Below are positions 13,418-21,427 of a DNA stretch of 22,543 bases, one piece after another. Within the stretch, counting starts at the first letter, position 1. The number at the start of each line of letters is the position of its first letter. Source of the stretch: DASZBX01 sp035943635. Lineage in GTDB: Bacteria; Actinomycetota; Actinomycetes; Streptomycetales; Catenulisporaceae. The notes beneath the pieces were generated by a model. The model saw nothing but the letters and a program-made list of their open reading frames with translations. It was not told the DNA's origin and did not search any database. A program made the position numbers and the translations under genes. The stretch is from the NCBI GenBank assembly GCA_035943635.1, contig DASZBX010000142.1:1-22543 (forward strand), written 5' to 3'.

Positions 13418-15915
13418 CCGCCCCCGCACCTCCCTATAGCGCCGTCCCGGTACCGGTCCCGCGCAACTCCCTCATGAGATTCCTGGCCGATCCCGGCTCC
13501 GCCCTGGCCCGCCTGGAACATGCCGCGCTGCACCACCTGCCGATCTACGGGCCGCTGCTCGCCCTCGGCGTGACCGCCGTGGCCTGCGTTTTCGTGCTGG
13601 TGCGCGGCCGGGTTCGGGCGCGGCGGCACGCCGCCTACACCGAGAACGCCCGGGTGATCACGGTGTTGGCGCCGCCGAAGGTCGATCCGCGCGGCGCCGA
13701 GGCGTTGTGGTCGCACCTGCTCGGACTACTACGTCCGCCGAGAGCCCGCCTGCTGTCCGGACAGCCGCACCTGGGGTTCGAGTACGCCTGGTCGCGGGCC
13801 GGGCTCCAGGTGCGCATCTGGGTACCCGGCACCGTCCCGCCGCAGATGATCGAGCGGGCCGTGACCGCGGCCTGGCCCGGAGCCCAGACCCGCACCGCCG
13901 ACGCCCAAGATCCTGAGGCCGCGCTGCTGCCGGCCGGAGCCGTGGCGACCGGAGGGCGGCTGGCGCTGGCCAAGGCCGAGGTCCTGCCGATCGAGACCAA
14001 GCACGACACCGACCCGCTCAGGCCGCTGCTCATGGCGTGTTCCGGGCTGGGGACGGGGGAGTTCGCCGCGGTCCAGGTACTGGCCCGCCCGGTCACCGGC
14101 CGCCGCGCCCGCTCCGCCCGGCGCCAGGTCACCGCGCTCCGCGCAGGCGGCAGCGGCGCAGGACCAGCCGCGCAGTTCCTAGACCTGCTCACCCCCGGCT
14201 CCTCCGCGGCCCGCCGGCCTGCGTCGGGTGGGACAGCGGGGATGGAACCAGCCCAGGCGGCGGCGTTTCGCGCCGCCTCGGCCAAGGGCGCCGGCGGCCT
14301 GTGGGATGTACGGGTCCTGTACGCCACCGCCAGCACGATCGACGGCGAAACGGAGTCCTCGCCGCGGCTGCGCGGCCGAGCCCACCAGGTCGCCAGCGCG
14401 TTCAGCGTGTACGCGGGCGCGAACTGGTTCGCCCGCAAGAAACTCGCCGACACCGTCGCGGTACTCGGGTCCCGGGCGTTTCACGGCCGCGGGAACCTGC
14501 TGTCGGCGGCCGAGCTCGGCGCCGTCGCGCACCTGCCCACCGATCCCGGTGCCCCGGGGCTGGAGCGGGCGGGGGCGGCCAGCATCACCCCGCCCCCGGG
14601 CATTCAGGCTCCGGACCGGGCAGGTGGGATCAAACCGGTCGGGATCACCGACGCCGGAGTGCGCCGCCCGGTCGGGTTGGCGGTGTCCGACGCCCGCCAC
14701 CACGTGCACGTGATGGGAGCGACCGGCTCCGGTAAAAGCACCTTGATGACCAGCATGGTGCTCGACGACGTCGAGGCCGGACGCGGAGTCGTGGTCGTGG
14801 ACCCGAAGGGCGACATGATCGAGGACATCCTCGCCCGCCTGCCCAAACGCGTCGCGGACCGCACCGTGCTGTTCGACGCCGACGACATCAAAGCCCCACC
14901 GCGCCTGAACGTGCTCCAGGCCGAGTCGGTCGAGGACCGGGACATGGTCGTGGACAACGTCACCGGCATCTTCGCCCGCATCTTCAGCTCCTACTGGGGC
15001 CCGCGGACGGAGGACGTCTTCCGCAACGCCTGCCTGACCCTGCTGCACTACGACCCGTCCGGCAACTCGCATTTGGGCCACGTCGCCGAGATGCTCACCA
15101 GCCCCACCGCGCGGGCGCGCAAGACCGCGATCATCACGGACCCGGTCCTGGCCGGGTTCTGGGAGTGGTACGAGCAGCTGACCGAAGGCGCCCGCGCCCA
15201 GGCCGTGGGGCCGCTGATGAACAAACTGCGCGCATTCCTGACCCGCTCGTTCGTACGCAACTCCATCGCCTCCGGCCCGTCCAGCTTCGACATCGCCGAC
15301 GTGCTCGACGGCGGCTTGTGCCTGGCCCGGATCCCCAAGGGGGTGCTCGGGGAGCAGACCGCGCAGTTGCTCGGCTCCCTGGTGGTGGCCAAAACCTGGC
15401 AGGGCGCCAGCCGCCGGGCCCGGCTGGCCCAGAACCTGCGAATCGACGCCGGCCTGTACCTCGATGAATGCCAGAACTTTCTGTCCTTGCCGTACCCGAT
15501 GGAGGACATGCTCGCCGAGGCCCGCGGCTACCGGCTGTCGTTGACGCTGGCCCATCAGAACCTCGCCCAGCTCCCACGCGACCTGCGCGAAGGCATCAGC
15601 GCCAACGCCCGCAGCAAAATCATCTTCAACGCCTCTCCCGAGGACGCCCGCGACCTCGAACGCCACACCGCCCCCATGCTGGTCGCCCACGACCTGTCCC
15701 ACCTCGGGGTCTACCAGGCCGCGGCCCGCCTGGTCTCGCGCGGGCAGGAACGCTCCGCATTCACCGTGACCACCATCCCGCTCCCGCCGGAGATCAACGG
15801 GCGCGCCCAGCTGATCCGCGAGCGCTCCCGGGAAGTGTTCGGCCGCGCCCCGCACATCAACGACGAACTGCCGGTCGCCGGCCCGGCCGCCCAAGCCGCC
15901 GACCCCCGCGACTAA
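13414..15915 (+). CDS. VirD4/TraD-like coupling protein (T4CP)
   Basis: An 833-residue membrane-anchored DNA translocase linking the DNA substrate to the channel. A membrane helix lies near residues 43-64. Walker A is G435-A-T-G-S-G-K-S-T443, followed by VVVVDPKGDMIEDIL. Walker B ends D684-E685 (LYLDECQNFLSL). The later segment 'RGYRLSLTLAHQNLAQLP' is typical of TraG/VirD4 proteins. The region before Walker A (about 70-420) is long and resembles actinobacterial T4CP N-domains. The GTG start overlaps the VirB4-like stop (GTGA). It ends 135 bp before the next gene, the largest gap in the operon. Confidence 0.93.
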   Translation: MTAPAPPYSAVPVPVPRNSLMRFLADPGSALARLEHAALHHLPIYGPLLALGVTAVACVFVLVRGRVRARRHAAYTENARVITVLAPPKVDPRGAEALWSHLLGLLRPPRARLLSGQPHLGFEYAWSRAGLQVRIWVPGTVPPQMIERAVTAAWPGAQTRTADAQDPEAALLPAGAVATGGRLALAKAEVLPIETKHDTDPLRPLLMACSGLGTGEFAAVQVLARPVTGRRARSARRQVTALRAGGSGAGPAAQFLDLLTPGSSAARRPASGGTAGMEPAQAAAFRAASAKGAGGLWDVRVLYATASTIDGETESSPRLRGRAHQVASAFSVYAGANWFARKKLADTVAVLGSRAFHGRGNLLSAAELGAVAHLPTDPGAPGLERAGAASITPPPGIQAPDRAGGIKPVGITDAGVRRPVGLAVSDARHHVHVMGATGSGKSTLMTSMVLDDVEAGRGVVVVDPKGDMIEDILARLPKRVADRTVLFDADDIKAPPRLNVLQAESVEDRDMVVDNVTGIFARIFSSYWGPRTEDVFRNACLTLLHYDPSGNSHLGHVAEMLTSPTARARKTAIITDPVLAGFWEWYEQLTEGARAQAVGPLMNKLRAFLTRSFVRNSIASGPSSFDIADVLDGGLCLARIPKGVLGEQTAQLLGSLVVAKTWQGASRRARLAQNLRIDAGLYLDECQNFLSLPYPMEDMLAEARGYRLSLTLAHQNLAQLPRDLREGISANARSKIIFNASPEDARDLERHTAPMLVAHDLSHLGVYQAAARLVSRGQERSAFTVTTIPLPPEINGRAQLIRERSREVFGRAPHINDELPVAGPAAQAADPRD

Positions 15916-16050
15916 CCACCACCGTGCCCCCGTCGGCGGCTCACCAGACACCGCCACCCGCCAGCCACTACCCGCTACCGGCGCTGAGACAGCGCACCCG
16001 GCGCCCGATCCTCATCAGTGTTCGTGCGCCCCCGGGCGCGAAGGAGAACC

Positions 16051-17100
16051 ATGCCACCTGCCCCACATTCCGGCCCGGCCCCGTATCAGACTCCGATCTA
16101 CCTGCCGGTCCCGGTCACCAGCGACCCGACGCCGCCGGTACGCCGCGCCCAACTGGCCATCCTCGCCGGCCATCTGACACCCCGCGACCAGTGGCTGCTG
16201 GAAATGGTCCACGAGCACAAGGTCCTGACCTCCCACCACATCCTGGCCCTGGCCTACACCGGAGCCCGCACCATGCGCGCGAGGCTGCGCCTGCTCACCG
16301 TGCACCTGCGCGTCCTGGACCGATTCCGCCCGCGCATCCCGGTCGGCACCGCCCCCGAACACTACGTCCTAGGCCCGGCCGGGGCCGCGTGGCTAGCCGC
16401 CGCCCGGGGGATCAGCGTCAAGGAGTTCGGCTACCACCGCGCCCGCGCCCACCAGATCGCCATCAGCTCCCACCTGTCCCACACCATCGGCACCAACGCG
16501 TTCTTCGTCGCCCTGGCCGCCGCCCACCGCGCCGACCCCGCCGCCGGACACCTGGCGGCCTGGTGGTCCGAGCGACGGTGCCTGCGACTGTGGGAGGACC
16601 TGGCCCGCCCCGACGGCTACGGCCACTACACCCTCGCACCCCCGGATACCGATCCCGCCGCGGCCCGGCACGTACGCTTCTTCGTCGAATACGACACCGG
16701 CACCGAAGCCCTCACCCGCCTCCCGGCGAAACTACCCGGCTACGCGCGACTGGCCGCAGCCACCGCCCGCCCCCAGGTCGTCCTGTTCCACCTGCCTTCG
16801 GCCGTCCGCGAAGAACACCTCCACCAGCAGCTCGCCCGCGACCCCGCCCCGGTCCCGGTGGCCACCACCCACCCCGCCCTCCTGGCCGAGCACGGCCCGG
16901 CCGGACCGGTCTGGCGCCCGGCACCGACCCGCTCCGGGCGACGGGCAGCGCCACGAGTGAACCTGATCGACCTGGACACCCTGACCCCACCTGCAAGCCC
17001 GCGGCGCGCGGCCGAGGACCTACCCGCCGGCCCGGCCTGGTGGACCGAACCGCCCACCCCGCTGCCCCCGACCGACCCACACACCCCGGACCGGCGGTGA
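16051..17100 (+). CDS. Replication-relaxation family protein
   Basis: A 349-residue protein with an N-terminal winged-helix-like part (about 35-110: LTPRDQWLLEMVHEHKVLTS, then a basic 'ARTMRARLRLL' helix and 'PEHYVLGPAG'). This is characteristic of the replication-relaxation family of actinobacterial plasmids. A conserved 'FFVEYDTGTEAL' segment follows near residue 210, where acidic residues could bind metal. The ATG at 16051 has GAAGGAGA at about five bases. An earlier GTG-type start at 16018 has none. It lies directly behind the coupling protein in the position a relaxase gene often occupies. Its biochemical role is not settled, and a function in processing or initiating transfer or replication DNA is inference. 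Confidence 0.85.
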   Translation: MPPAPHSGPAPYQTPIYLPVPVTSDPTPPVRRAQLAILAGHLTPRDQWLLEMVHEHKVLTSHHILALAYTGARTMRARLRLLTVHLRVLDRFRPRIPVGTAPEHYVLGPAGAAWLAAARGISVKEFGYHRARAHQIAISSHLSHTIGTNAFFVALAAAHRADPAAGHLAAWWSERRCLRLWEDLARPDGYGHYTLAPPDTDPAAARHVRFFVEYDTGTEALTRLPAKLPGYARLAAATARPQVVLFHLPSAVREEHLHQQLARDPAPVPVATTHPALLAEHGPAGPVWRPAPTRSGRRAAPRVNLIDLDTLTPPASPRRAAEDLPAGPAWWTEPPTPLPPTDPHTPDRR

Positions 17101-17107
17101 GCGGGTC

Positions 17108-18115
17108 ATGGGAAAGATAGCCACCGCCCTCATCGCGGCCCTGGTCTTGGTCGTGGTACTGATCGGCGCGGCCGGCGCCGGGGCCGCCTCCCTGCTCGGC
17201 CTCGGCGACAGCGGCGGAACCGGAACCGTCTGCGGCACCGGCAGCGCCACGGTCGGCACCGACCTCGGTGACGGCGAGAAACTGAACGCCAGCCAACTCG
17301 CCAACGCCCAGACCATCTACCAAGTCGGCGTCCAACTCGACATCCCCGCGTACGGCGAGGAGATCGCGATCGCCACCGCCATCCAGGAATCACGCCTGCA
17401 AAACCTCACCACCGCCGTCGACCACGACTCCCTCGGCCTGTTCCAACAGCGCCCCTCCGCCGGCTGGGGAACCCCGGCCGAACTGACCGACCCCGTCTAC
17501 GCCAGCACGAAGTTCTACCAAGCCCTGCAACAGGTCGCGAACTGGCAATCCCTCGCACTGACCGTCGCCGCCCAGGACGTCCAGCACTCGGCCTACCCCG
17601 ACGCCTACGCCCCCTGGCAAACCATCGCCGCCAAGCTCGTGGCCACCTTCGCCGGCACCACCGGCACCTGCCCGACCACCAACGCCGGCACCAGCGCCCT
17701 GCCGGCCGGATTCTCCCTGCCCCCGGGCACACCGCCCCAGATCGTCACCACGATCGAATACGCCATCAACCAGCTCGGAAAACCCTATATATACGGAGGT
17801 GTTGGACCTCAAGGGTACGACTGCAGCGGCCTGGTGATGGAGGCGTACCTGGCCGGCGGCGTCCAATTGCCGCGCACCTCCGAAGAACAGGCCCTGGTCG
17901 GCACACCCGTCACCTCCGCCGCCAACCTCGAACCCGGCGACCTGCTGTTCGCCGCCGGATCCGACGGCACCGCCCAAGCCCCCGGCCACGTCGGCATCTA
18001 CATCGGCGACGGCTATGTCATCGAAGCACCACATACCGGGCTTGACATCATGGTCGACTCTTACCCGAGCGCCTGGGCGCCCCAGGTCGTCGCCATCCGA
18101 AGAATCATCAATTAA
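17108..18115 (+). CDS. Bifunctional lytic transglycosylase / NlpC-P60 peptidoglycan hydrolase
   Basis: A 335-residue, membrane-anchored or secreted cell-wall hydrolase. An N-terminal hydrophobic segment spans about residues 4-28. Residues about 65-180 form a transglycosylase-like domain with candidate catalytic E94 (AIQESRL) and the SLGLFQQRP motif. Residues 211-335 form an NlpC/P60 domain with C239 (YDCSGL), H294 (GHVGIYIG) and H309 (APHTG). Such enzymes act like VirB1 to open peptidoglycan for a secretion channel. It starts seven bases after the upstream stop and is the last gene of the operon. Codons for residues 225-236, just before the catalytic cysteine, are unusually AT-ending for this window. 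Confidence 0.92.
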   Translation: MGKIATALIAALVLVVVLIGAAGAGAASLLGLGDSGGTGTVCGTGSATVGTDLGDGEKLNASQLANAQTIYQVGVQLDIPAYGEEIAIATAIQESRLQNLTTAVDHDSLGLFQQRPSAGWGTPAELTDPVYASTKFYQALQQVANWQSLALTVAAQDVQHSAYPDAYAPWQTIAAKLVATFAGTTGTCPTTNAGTSALPAGFSLPPGTPPQIVTTIEYAINQLGKPYIYGGVGPQGYDCSGLVMEAYLAGGVQLPRTSEEQALVGTPVTSAANLEPGDLLFAAGSDGTAQAPGHVGIYIGDGYVIEAPHTGLDIMVDSYPSAWAPQVVAIRRIIN

Positions 18116-18145
18116 AAATATTGTAGGTTCTCATTCAACTTTTCG

Positions 18146-18199
18146 CTTTCTCATCGATTTTTCGCCTATTTTTCGCCGGGCGAAAGATCGTTGAGAAAG
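18146..18199. repeat. Imperfect 22-bp inverted repeat with TTTTCGC repeats
   Basis: Arms at 18146-18167 and 18178-18199 are inverted copies with three mismatches (CTTTCTCA...TTCGCC against GGCGAAA...TGAGAAAG). The 10-bp spacer contains a further TTTTTCGCC. TTTTCGC occurs at 18140, 18159 and 18170. The inner part TTTCGCC-G-GGCGAAA is a perfect palindrome. It lies 30 bp after the transfer operon in an AT-rich stretch (18116-18312) that has no gene. It could be a terminator-like hairpin, an operator or a transfer origin. The sequence alone does not decide. Confidence 0.7.
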
Positions 18200-18225
18200 T
18201 GCGGGTTCAGTCCCTTCTAATAATA
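18191..18225 (+). promoter_or_regulatory. Third, looser promoter/operator block C
   Basis: TTGAGAAA at 18191, CGGG four bases on, and CTAATAATA at 18217-18225 align with the blocks at 7715 and 6392, with a one-base longer spacer. The TTGAGAAAG is also the outer arm of the inverted repeat at 18146-18199. The TnsA-like remnant starts about 90 bases downstream. Confidence 0.4.
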
Positions 18226-18312
18226 GCGGTGCCGGGGCTGCGCACTGTCATCCGTGTGGGTGAATTGGGTCTTGTCCTTTCTTCCTCGCGGTGTAGGCGT
18301 CATAGTCGCGTC

Positions 18313-18524
18313 ATGGGTTGCATACCCGCCTCGCCTCCTGCCGCTCTGTCTCCTGCCCGGGAAGGCGAGGTGGCCGTGCACTATCGCAGTGGTCAGGGGC
18401 GTTTTGTCGACACGGTGTTGGATGTGTTCCCGGCCCAGGAGGTGTTGGCGGGTCTGCCGGTACGGTAGTTTCGCTGGTATTTCAGAACGACGGCGGGCAG
18501 CCGTGTGGTGTACGAGTCATGGAA
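18313..18524 (+). pseudogene. TnsA-like endonuclease remnant cut by an insertion sequence
   Basis: The frame from ATG 18313 gives VAVHYRSGQGRFVDTVLDVF and AQEVLAGLPVR, then TAG at 18466, and continues in frame as FRWYFRTTAGSRVVYESW up to the insertion sequence end. The pattern PVR-xFR...ttg.hVvYESW is that of the N-terminal part of TnsA-like heteromeric transposase endonuclease subunits common in Streptomyces. It has a premature stop, an apparent small internal deletion, and loss of the remaining domain at the IS junction. Nothing recognisable as the missing half appears beyond 21038. The family assignment is by memory of the motif and is moderately certain. Confidence 0.5.
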
Positions 18525-18526
18525 GC

Positions 18527-19306
18527 CTATTCATAAGCCCATTTGAGGAAGTACAGGCCGACGACGGCGCGTAATGTCGCAGGGAATTTGCTCAGTGGTG
18601 GCCGGAACGGTGTGGCGAGGATCCTCCAGTTCTGCAGGTGGGAGTTGGCGCGCTCGACGGCGGAGCGGATGGAGGAGACGCTGTGGTTGAACCGCTTGTC
18701 GTGGGCTGATTGGTCGGTTCCGGGTGGTTTTCTGATCGGGTGGATGGTGGTGTGGCCCTGGTAGCCCTTGTCCCCGAGTGTGTCGTGGTTGGCCAGGAGG
18801 TCGGCCAGGCCGGAGGCGTGGTAGGCGTGGGCGTCGTGGCGGGCGCCGGGAACCGGGTCGCCGACGGCCGCGAGAGTGCCCCGGACGGCGGTGGCGACCT
18901 GGATGTTGAATCCGGCCTGGTCGTGCTTGGCCGAGAACATGCCGGTGGCGTTCTTCCAGTCCCAGGTGGGGGCGAGGAACCCGTCGACCAGGACGGATCC
19001 GAACCGTCCGACCACCTGGCGCACGGTGGGGACCACGATGGCAAGGGCGCGGGCGATCGGGTCGCGCAGCAGGTCCCAGCGCCGGGACGTAGTGGCTTGG
19101 GAGACCCGGTAGATCGCGGCGACCTGGTGTTGGGTGAGGTTGGTGCGCAGCAGGCAGCAGACCAGGTCCATCGAGCCTTCGAAGGACAGAGCGCTGGGCC
19201 GGCCGCCGGGCTTGGCCGTCACGCGGTCGCCCAGGAGCTCGGCGACTAGGCGGTGAAGTTCGGCACGTTGCCCGGTGGACAGGCCTGTGAGAGCATCGAG
19301 GCGCAC
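18527..19306 (-). CDS. IS5-family DDE transposase
   Basis: A 259-residue transposase that appears complete. An N-terminal helix-turn-helix region (about 45-78, 'NLTQHQVAAIYRVSQATTSRRW') precedes a DDE_Tnp_4-type catalytic domain with D108 (VLVDGF), D179 (LGDKGY) and E218 (AVERANSHLQNW). The HDAHAY segment and the DKGYQG motif are typical of the group. The GTG start at 19306 has AAGGAGG four to five bases upstream. The TAG stop falls inside the left terminal inverted repeat, a compact layout usual for such elements. The gene is intact, but the element's right terminal repeat is interrupted, which may limit mobility. Confidence 0.92.
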   Translation of the reverse strand: MRLDALTGLSTGQRAELHRLVAELLGDRVTAKPGGRPSALSFEGSMDLVCCLLRTNLTQHQVAAIYRVSQATTSRRWDLLRDPIARALAIVVPTVRQVVGRFGSVLVDGFLAPTWDWKNATGMFSAKHDQAGFNIQVATAVRGTLAAVGDPVPGARHDAHAYHASGLADLLANHDTLGDKGYQGHTTIHPIRKPPGTDQSAHDKRFNHSVSSIRSAVERANSHLQNWRILATPFRPPLSKFPATLRAVVGLYFLKWAYE

Positions 19307-19444
19307 GGCCCCTCCTTGGTCAAGATCTGTGAGAAGACCTGATTCAAGCGGTGGGGCCGTTGTGTTGTCTATGGGTTCTGCGAAATTAACAGCCTGTGAA
19401 TATCTATCGCGAGTTGCTCAAATGGCTGGGAGTGCGAGCGAGAG

Positions 19445-19454
19445 ACTTATGAAT
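19445..19454 (+). repeat. Left target-site duplication of the IS4-family element
   Basis: ACTTATGAAT at 19445-19454 is repeated exactly at 21024-21033, immediately outside both ends of the IS4-family element. Ten base pairs is within the range usual for IS4-type insertions. The duplicated bases are part of the right inverted repeat of the IS5-family element. The stretch 19307-19444 is the non-coding right flank of the IS5-family element and holds no other feature. Confidence 0.9.
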
Positions 19455-21023
19455 CAATGCCGCTTAGCGTAGTTTGATCATGGGATGGCTATCGTTATAG
19501 GTGTGAGGTTGACCAGGCTGATGGTGGGTGGTGCGGGGTGGTGGATGCCGTGGTCGCCGGGGCGTTTGATCCGGTAGGCGTTGTGGCGGCCGCGTTTGAT
19601 CACGCGGGGGTAGGAGCGGTGGCGGCGTTGCTGGAGATTGCGTGGGGCAGTGATCTCGGTGGTCCCTCGGTCTGTGTCGGGGCGGTGGTCAGGGGGGAAA
19701 GGCCGCCGGGTCGGCGATCCGGCGGCGTGCGATGCGCACGGTGCGGGTGAACTTCACCCGGTCCGGATCGATGTCGGCTTCGGTGGCGGCCTTGCAGATC
19801 AGCGCCCGTAGCGCGTAGTGGGTCAGCAGGTAGCCGTACAGTTCCTGGCGGACCATGTCGGGGCTGTGGGAGCGTAGGATCCGGCCGGGGCCGCGCAGCA
19901 CCGTCTTCTCCTCCGCGTTGCCGGTCTCGTGCTCCCACCGCTCGTGGTATCCGGCGGCCAGGTCCGCGGCGTGGGCTTGATGCGGGTCCAGGATCGTGGT
20001 GATCAGGCAGATCAGCTCCCTGTTCTCCTTCTGGCCGCGGTCGGCAACCTCGTACTCGACCACGCGCACCAGCCGGGCGTGCGGCTCGTCGGCCAGGGCA
20101 TCGCCCGAGCGGGCGGCGGCCAGGATGCGCGCCCGCTCGGCTGGCGGTGCGGCGCGCGGGTCGAACACCACGGACGTGTACGACCCGTCGCCGCAGTCCT
20201 CGATCAGCGGCAACTCCAGGATGTCGCCGATACGCCACAAAAGGTCCGCACCTCGGTCCGCAGCGGCGCACCAGGCGCGAAAGGAGTAGAAGCCCCGGTC
20301 GCACAACAGCAGCATCCCCGGCTGGAGGCGCGTGAAAAGCCCCGCGGCCAGGCTTTGCTCACCGGTGCCCTTGCCCGTCGAAGGGCCAAGAGCAGCACCG
20401 ATCGGAGCGCGGGAACCGGTCTCGGTGAGCGTGACCACGCGCACCTTGGGATACGCCGCCTGCTTCGCCCCCGCACCGTAGCCGAACTCGGCGGCGTTCG
20501 CCGCAGTGTCGGGCACGTCCCACACGTACCCGTCGATCGACACCAGCCGGCGCCCGGCCAGGAACGCCCCACGCGTCAGACTGTCGGCCACCGGCACGGC
20601 CGCCTCGTCAAACACCTCCTCGAGCACCTCAGAGCCCAGACGCTGACGCGCCTGCGTCAGGGCACTGGAACCCGGCACCCTCCACCGCTCATCCCAGCAG
20701 CCCCACCCCGCCAGAGGCCCGGCCAGACGCGTGATGACCTCCTCATAGTCCTCATCCCCGAACAGCGCCAACGCCATCACGAAGTAGACCATCACATGCG
20801 GCGGCAACCGCGCGTCCGAACGCTTCGGCTGCCTCCCGAAGCGCGCCGCCGCCTGATCGATCGCCTCACGCGGCACCGACGAAGCCAACACCCCGACAGA
20901 GATCTGATCGACCAGCGCGCCGACCTGCGAAGCACCGTCACCCAACGCCATTGCACAAAACTATCAGCGCCCGCTGCGACACCACCGAACCGTCACATGA
21001 TCAAACTACGCTAAGCGGCATTG
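19455..21023 (-). mobile_element. IS4-family insertion sequence, complete
   Basis: A 1569-bp element bounded by perfect 28-bp inverted repeats (19455-19482 and 20996-21023, beginning CAATGCCGCTTAGCG), flanked by a 10-bp direct duplication and carrying one transposase gene. The 206 bp between the left repeat and the transposase stop hold no recognisable gene. The element looks recent and intact. Confidence 0.93.
19689..20951 (-). CDS. IS4-family DDE transposase
   Basis: A 420-residue transposase. An N-terminal IS4-type domain (about 10-110, including RLPPHVMVYFVMALALFGDE) precedes the catalytic domain with D140 (SIDGYVWDVPD) and D218 (LLLCDRGFYSF). The Y335-x2-R338-x3-E342-x6-K349 signature (YHERWEHETGNAEEK) defines the IS4 family and supplies the catalytic glutamate. 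The ATG start at 20951 lies 45 bp inside the right inverted repeat. Length and motifs indicate a functional enzyme. The neighbouring terminal repeats and target duplication support recent activity. Confidence 0.95.
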   Translation of the reverse strand: MALGDGASQVGALVDQISVGVLASSVPREAIDQAAARFGRQPKRSDARLPPHVMVYFVMALALFGDEDYEEVITRLAGPLAGWGCWDERWRVPGSSALTQARQRLGSEVLEEVFDEAAVPVADSLTRGAFLAGRRLVSIDGYVWDVPDTAANAAEFGYGAGAKQAAYPKVRVVTLTETGSRAPIGAALGPSTGKGTGEQSLAAGLFTRLQPGMLLLCDRGFYSFRAWCAAADRGADLLWRIGDILELPLIEDCGDGSYTSVVFDPRAAPPAERARILAAARSGDALADEPHARLVRVVEYEVADRGQKENRELICLITTILDPHQAHAADLAAGYHERWEHETGNAEEKTVLRGPGRILRSHSPDMVRQELYGYLLTHYALRALICKAATEADIDPDRVKFTRTVRIARRRIADPAAFPP

Positions 21024-21033
21024 ACTTATGAAT
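21024..21033 (+). repeat. Right target-site duplication of the IS4-family element
   Basis: The second copy of ACTTATGAAT. Together with the following AGGC it forms the outer end of the IS5-family inverted repeat. Confidence 0.9.
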
Positions 21034-21124
21034 AGGCCTCATGGTACGGCCGGCAGAAGGACAATCAGACGCCAAGCGGCACGTCGGCGACTTCGCACGG
21101 AAATCCGACAGCAAAGGACGGCAC

Positions 21125-21376
21125 ATGACCGGCGAAGCCGACCTGGCCGCCGGGGGTGATTTAACTCCGCCGCTCAGCCACCGCGGGCACATGAGGAGAG
21201 AACTGGCGAGCAGCACTGAAGACTTCGACATCGATCAGTTGATCGCCTCAGTCGCAATCAAGAACGACAGCCGAATCGCGGTCATCCCAGGCAGGGATCT
21301 GGCCAATTTTGTGCCGCAGAACCCGTACGGTCCCCTACGCTGCCCACATGAGAATCTCTGGCCAATCGTGGTATAG
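21125..21376 (+). CDS. Small protein, unknown function
   Basis: An 83-residue frame starting MTGEADLAAGGDL, with a central DFDIDQLIASVAIKNDSRIA segment and ending HENLWPIVV. The ATG at 21125 has AAAGGA six bases upstream, which decides the start over ATG 21041 near the IS boundary. No domain is recognised. Codon use is less GC-biased than in the transfer operon, and it contains a TTA codon (21161). It precedes the coiled-coil gene by 51 bp and could be co-transcribed with it. It may be a real small gene or a leftover frame. Confidence 0.4.
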   Translation: MTGEADLAAGGDLTPPLSHRGHMRRELASSTEDFDIDQLIASVAIKNDSRIAVIPGRDLANFVPQNPYGPLRCPHENLWPIVV

Positions 21377-21427
21377 CCATCCCACCGACCTCCGGCACGC
21401 AACCACGGAGATCGTGGAGACTCGCCC

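Larger units (their letters stand above)
18525..21037 (-). mobile_element. IS5-family insertion sequence, split by an IS4-family element
   Basis: The left end at 18525-18537 reads GCCTATTCATAAG. The inverted copy CTTATGAATAGGC is at 21025-21037. The element carries one DDE transposase gene and would be about 935 bp without the inner insertion at 19455-21033. Exact ends are uncertain: a 2-bp TA duplication, or an imperfect TCATGG present on both flanks (18517-18522 and 21039-21044), are alternatives. Confidence 0.75.

Noticed and set aside
14179..15957. Minus-strand frame of 592 codons opposite the coupling protein
   Set aside because: It is antisense to clear Walker motifs, with no recognisable domain. 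The same applies to the minus-strand frame at 12068-13264.
15468..17120. Plus-strand frame of 550 codons over the end of the coupling gene and the replication-relaxation gene
   Set aside because: It is a shadow of two recognised genes in other frames, with low-complexity Arg/Pro content.
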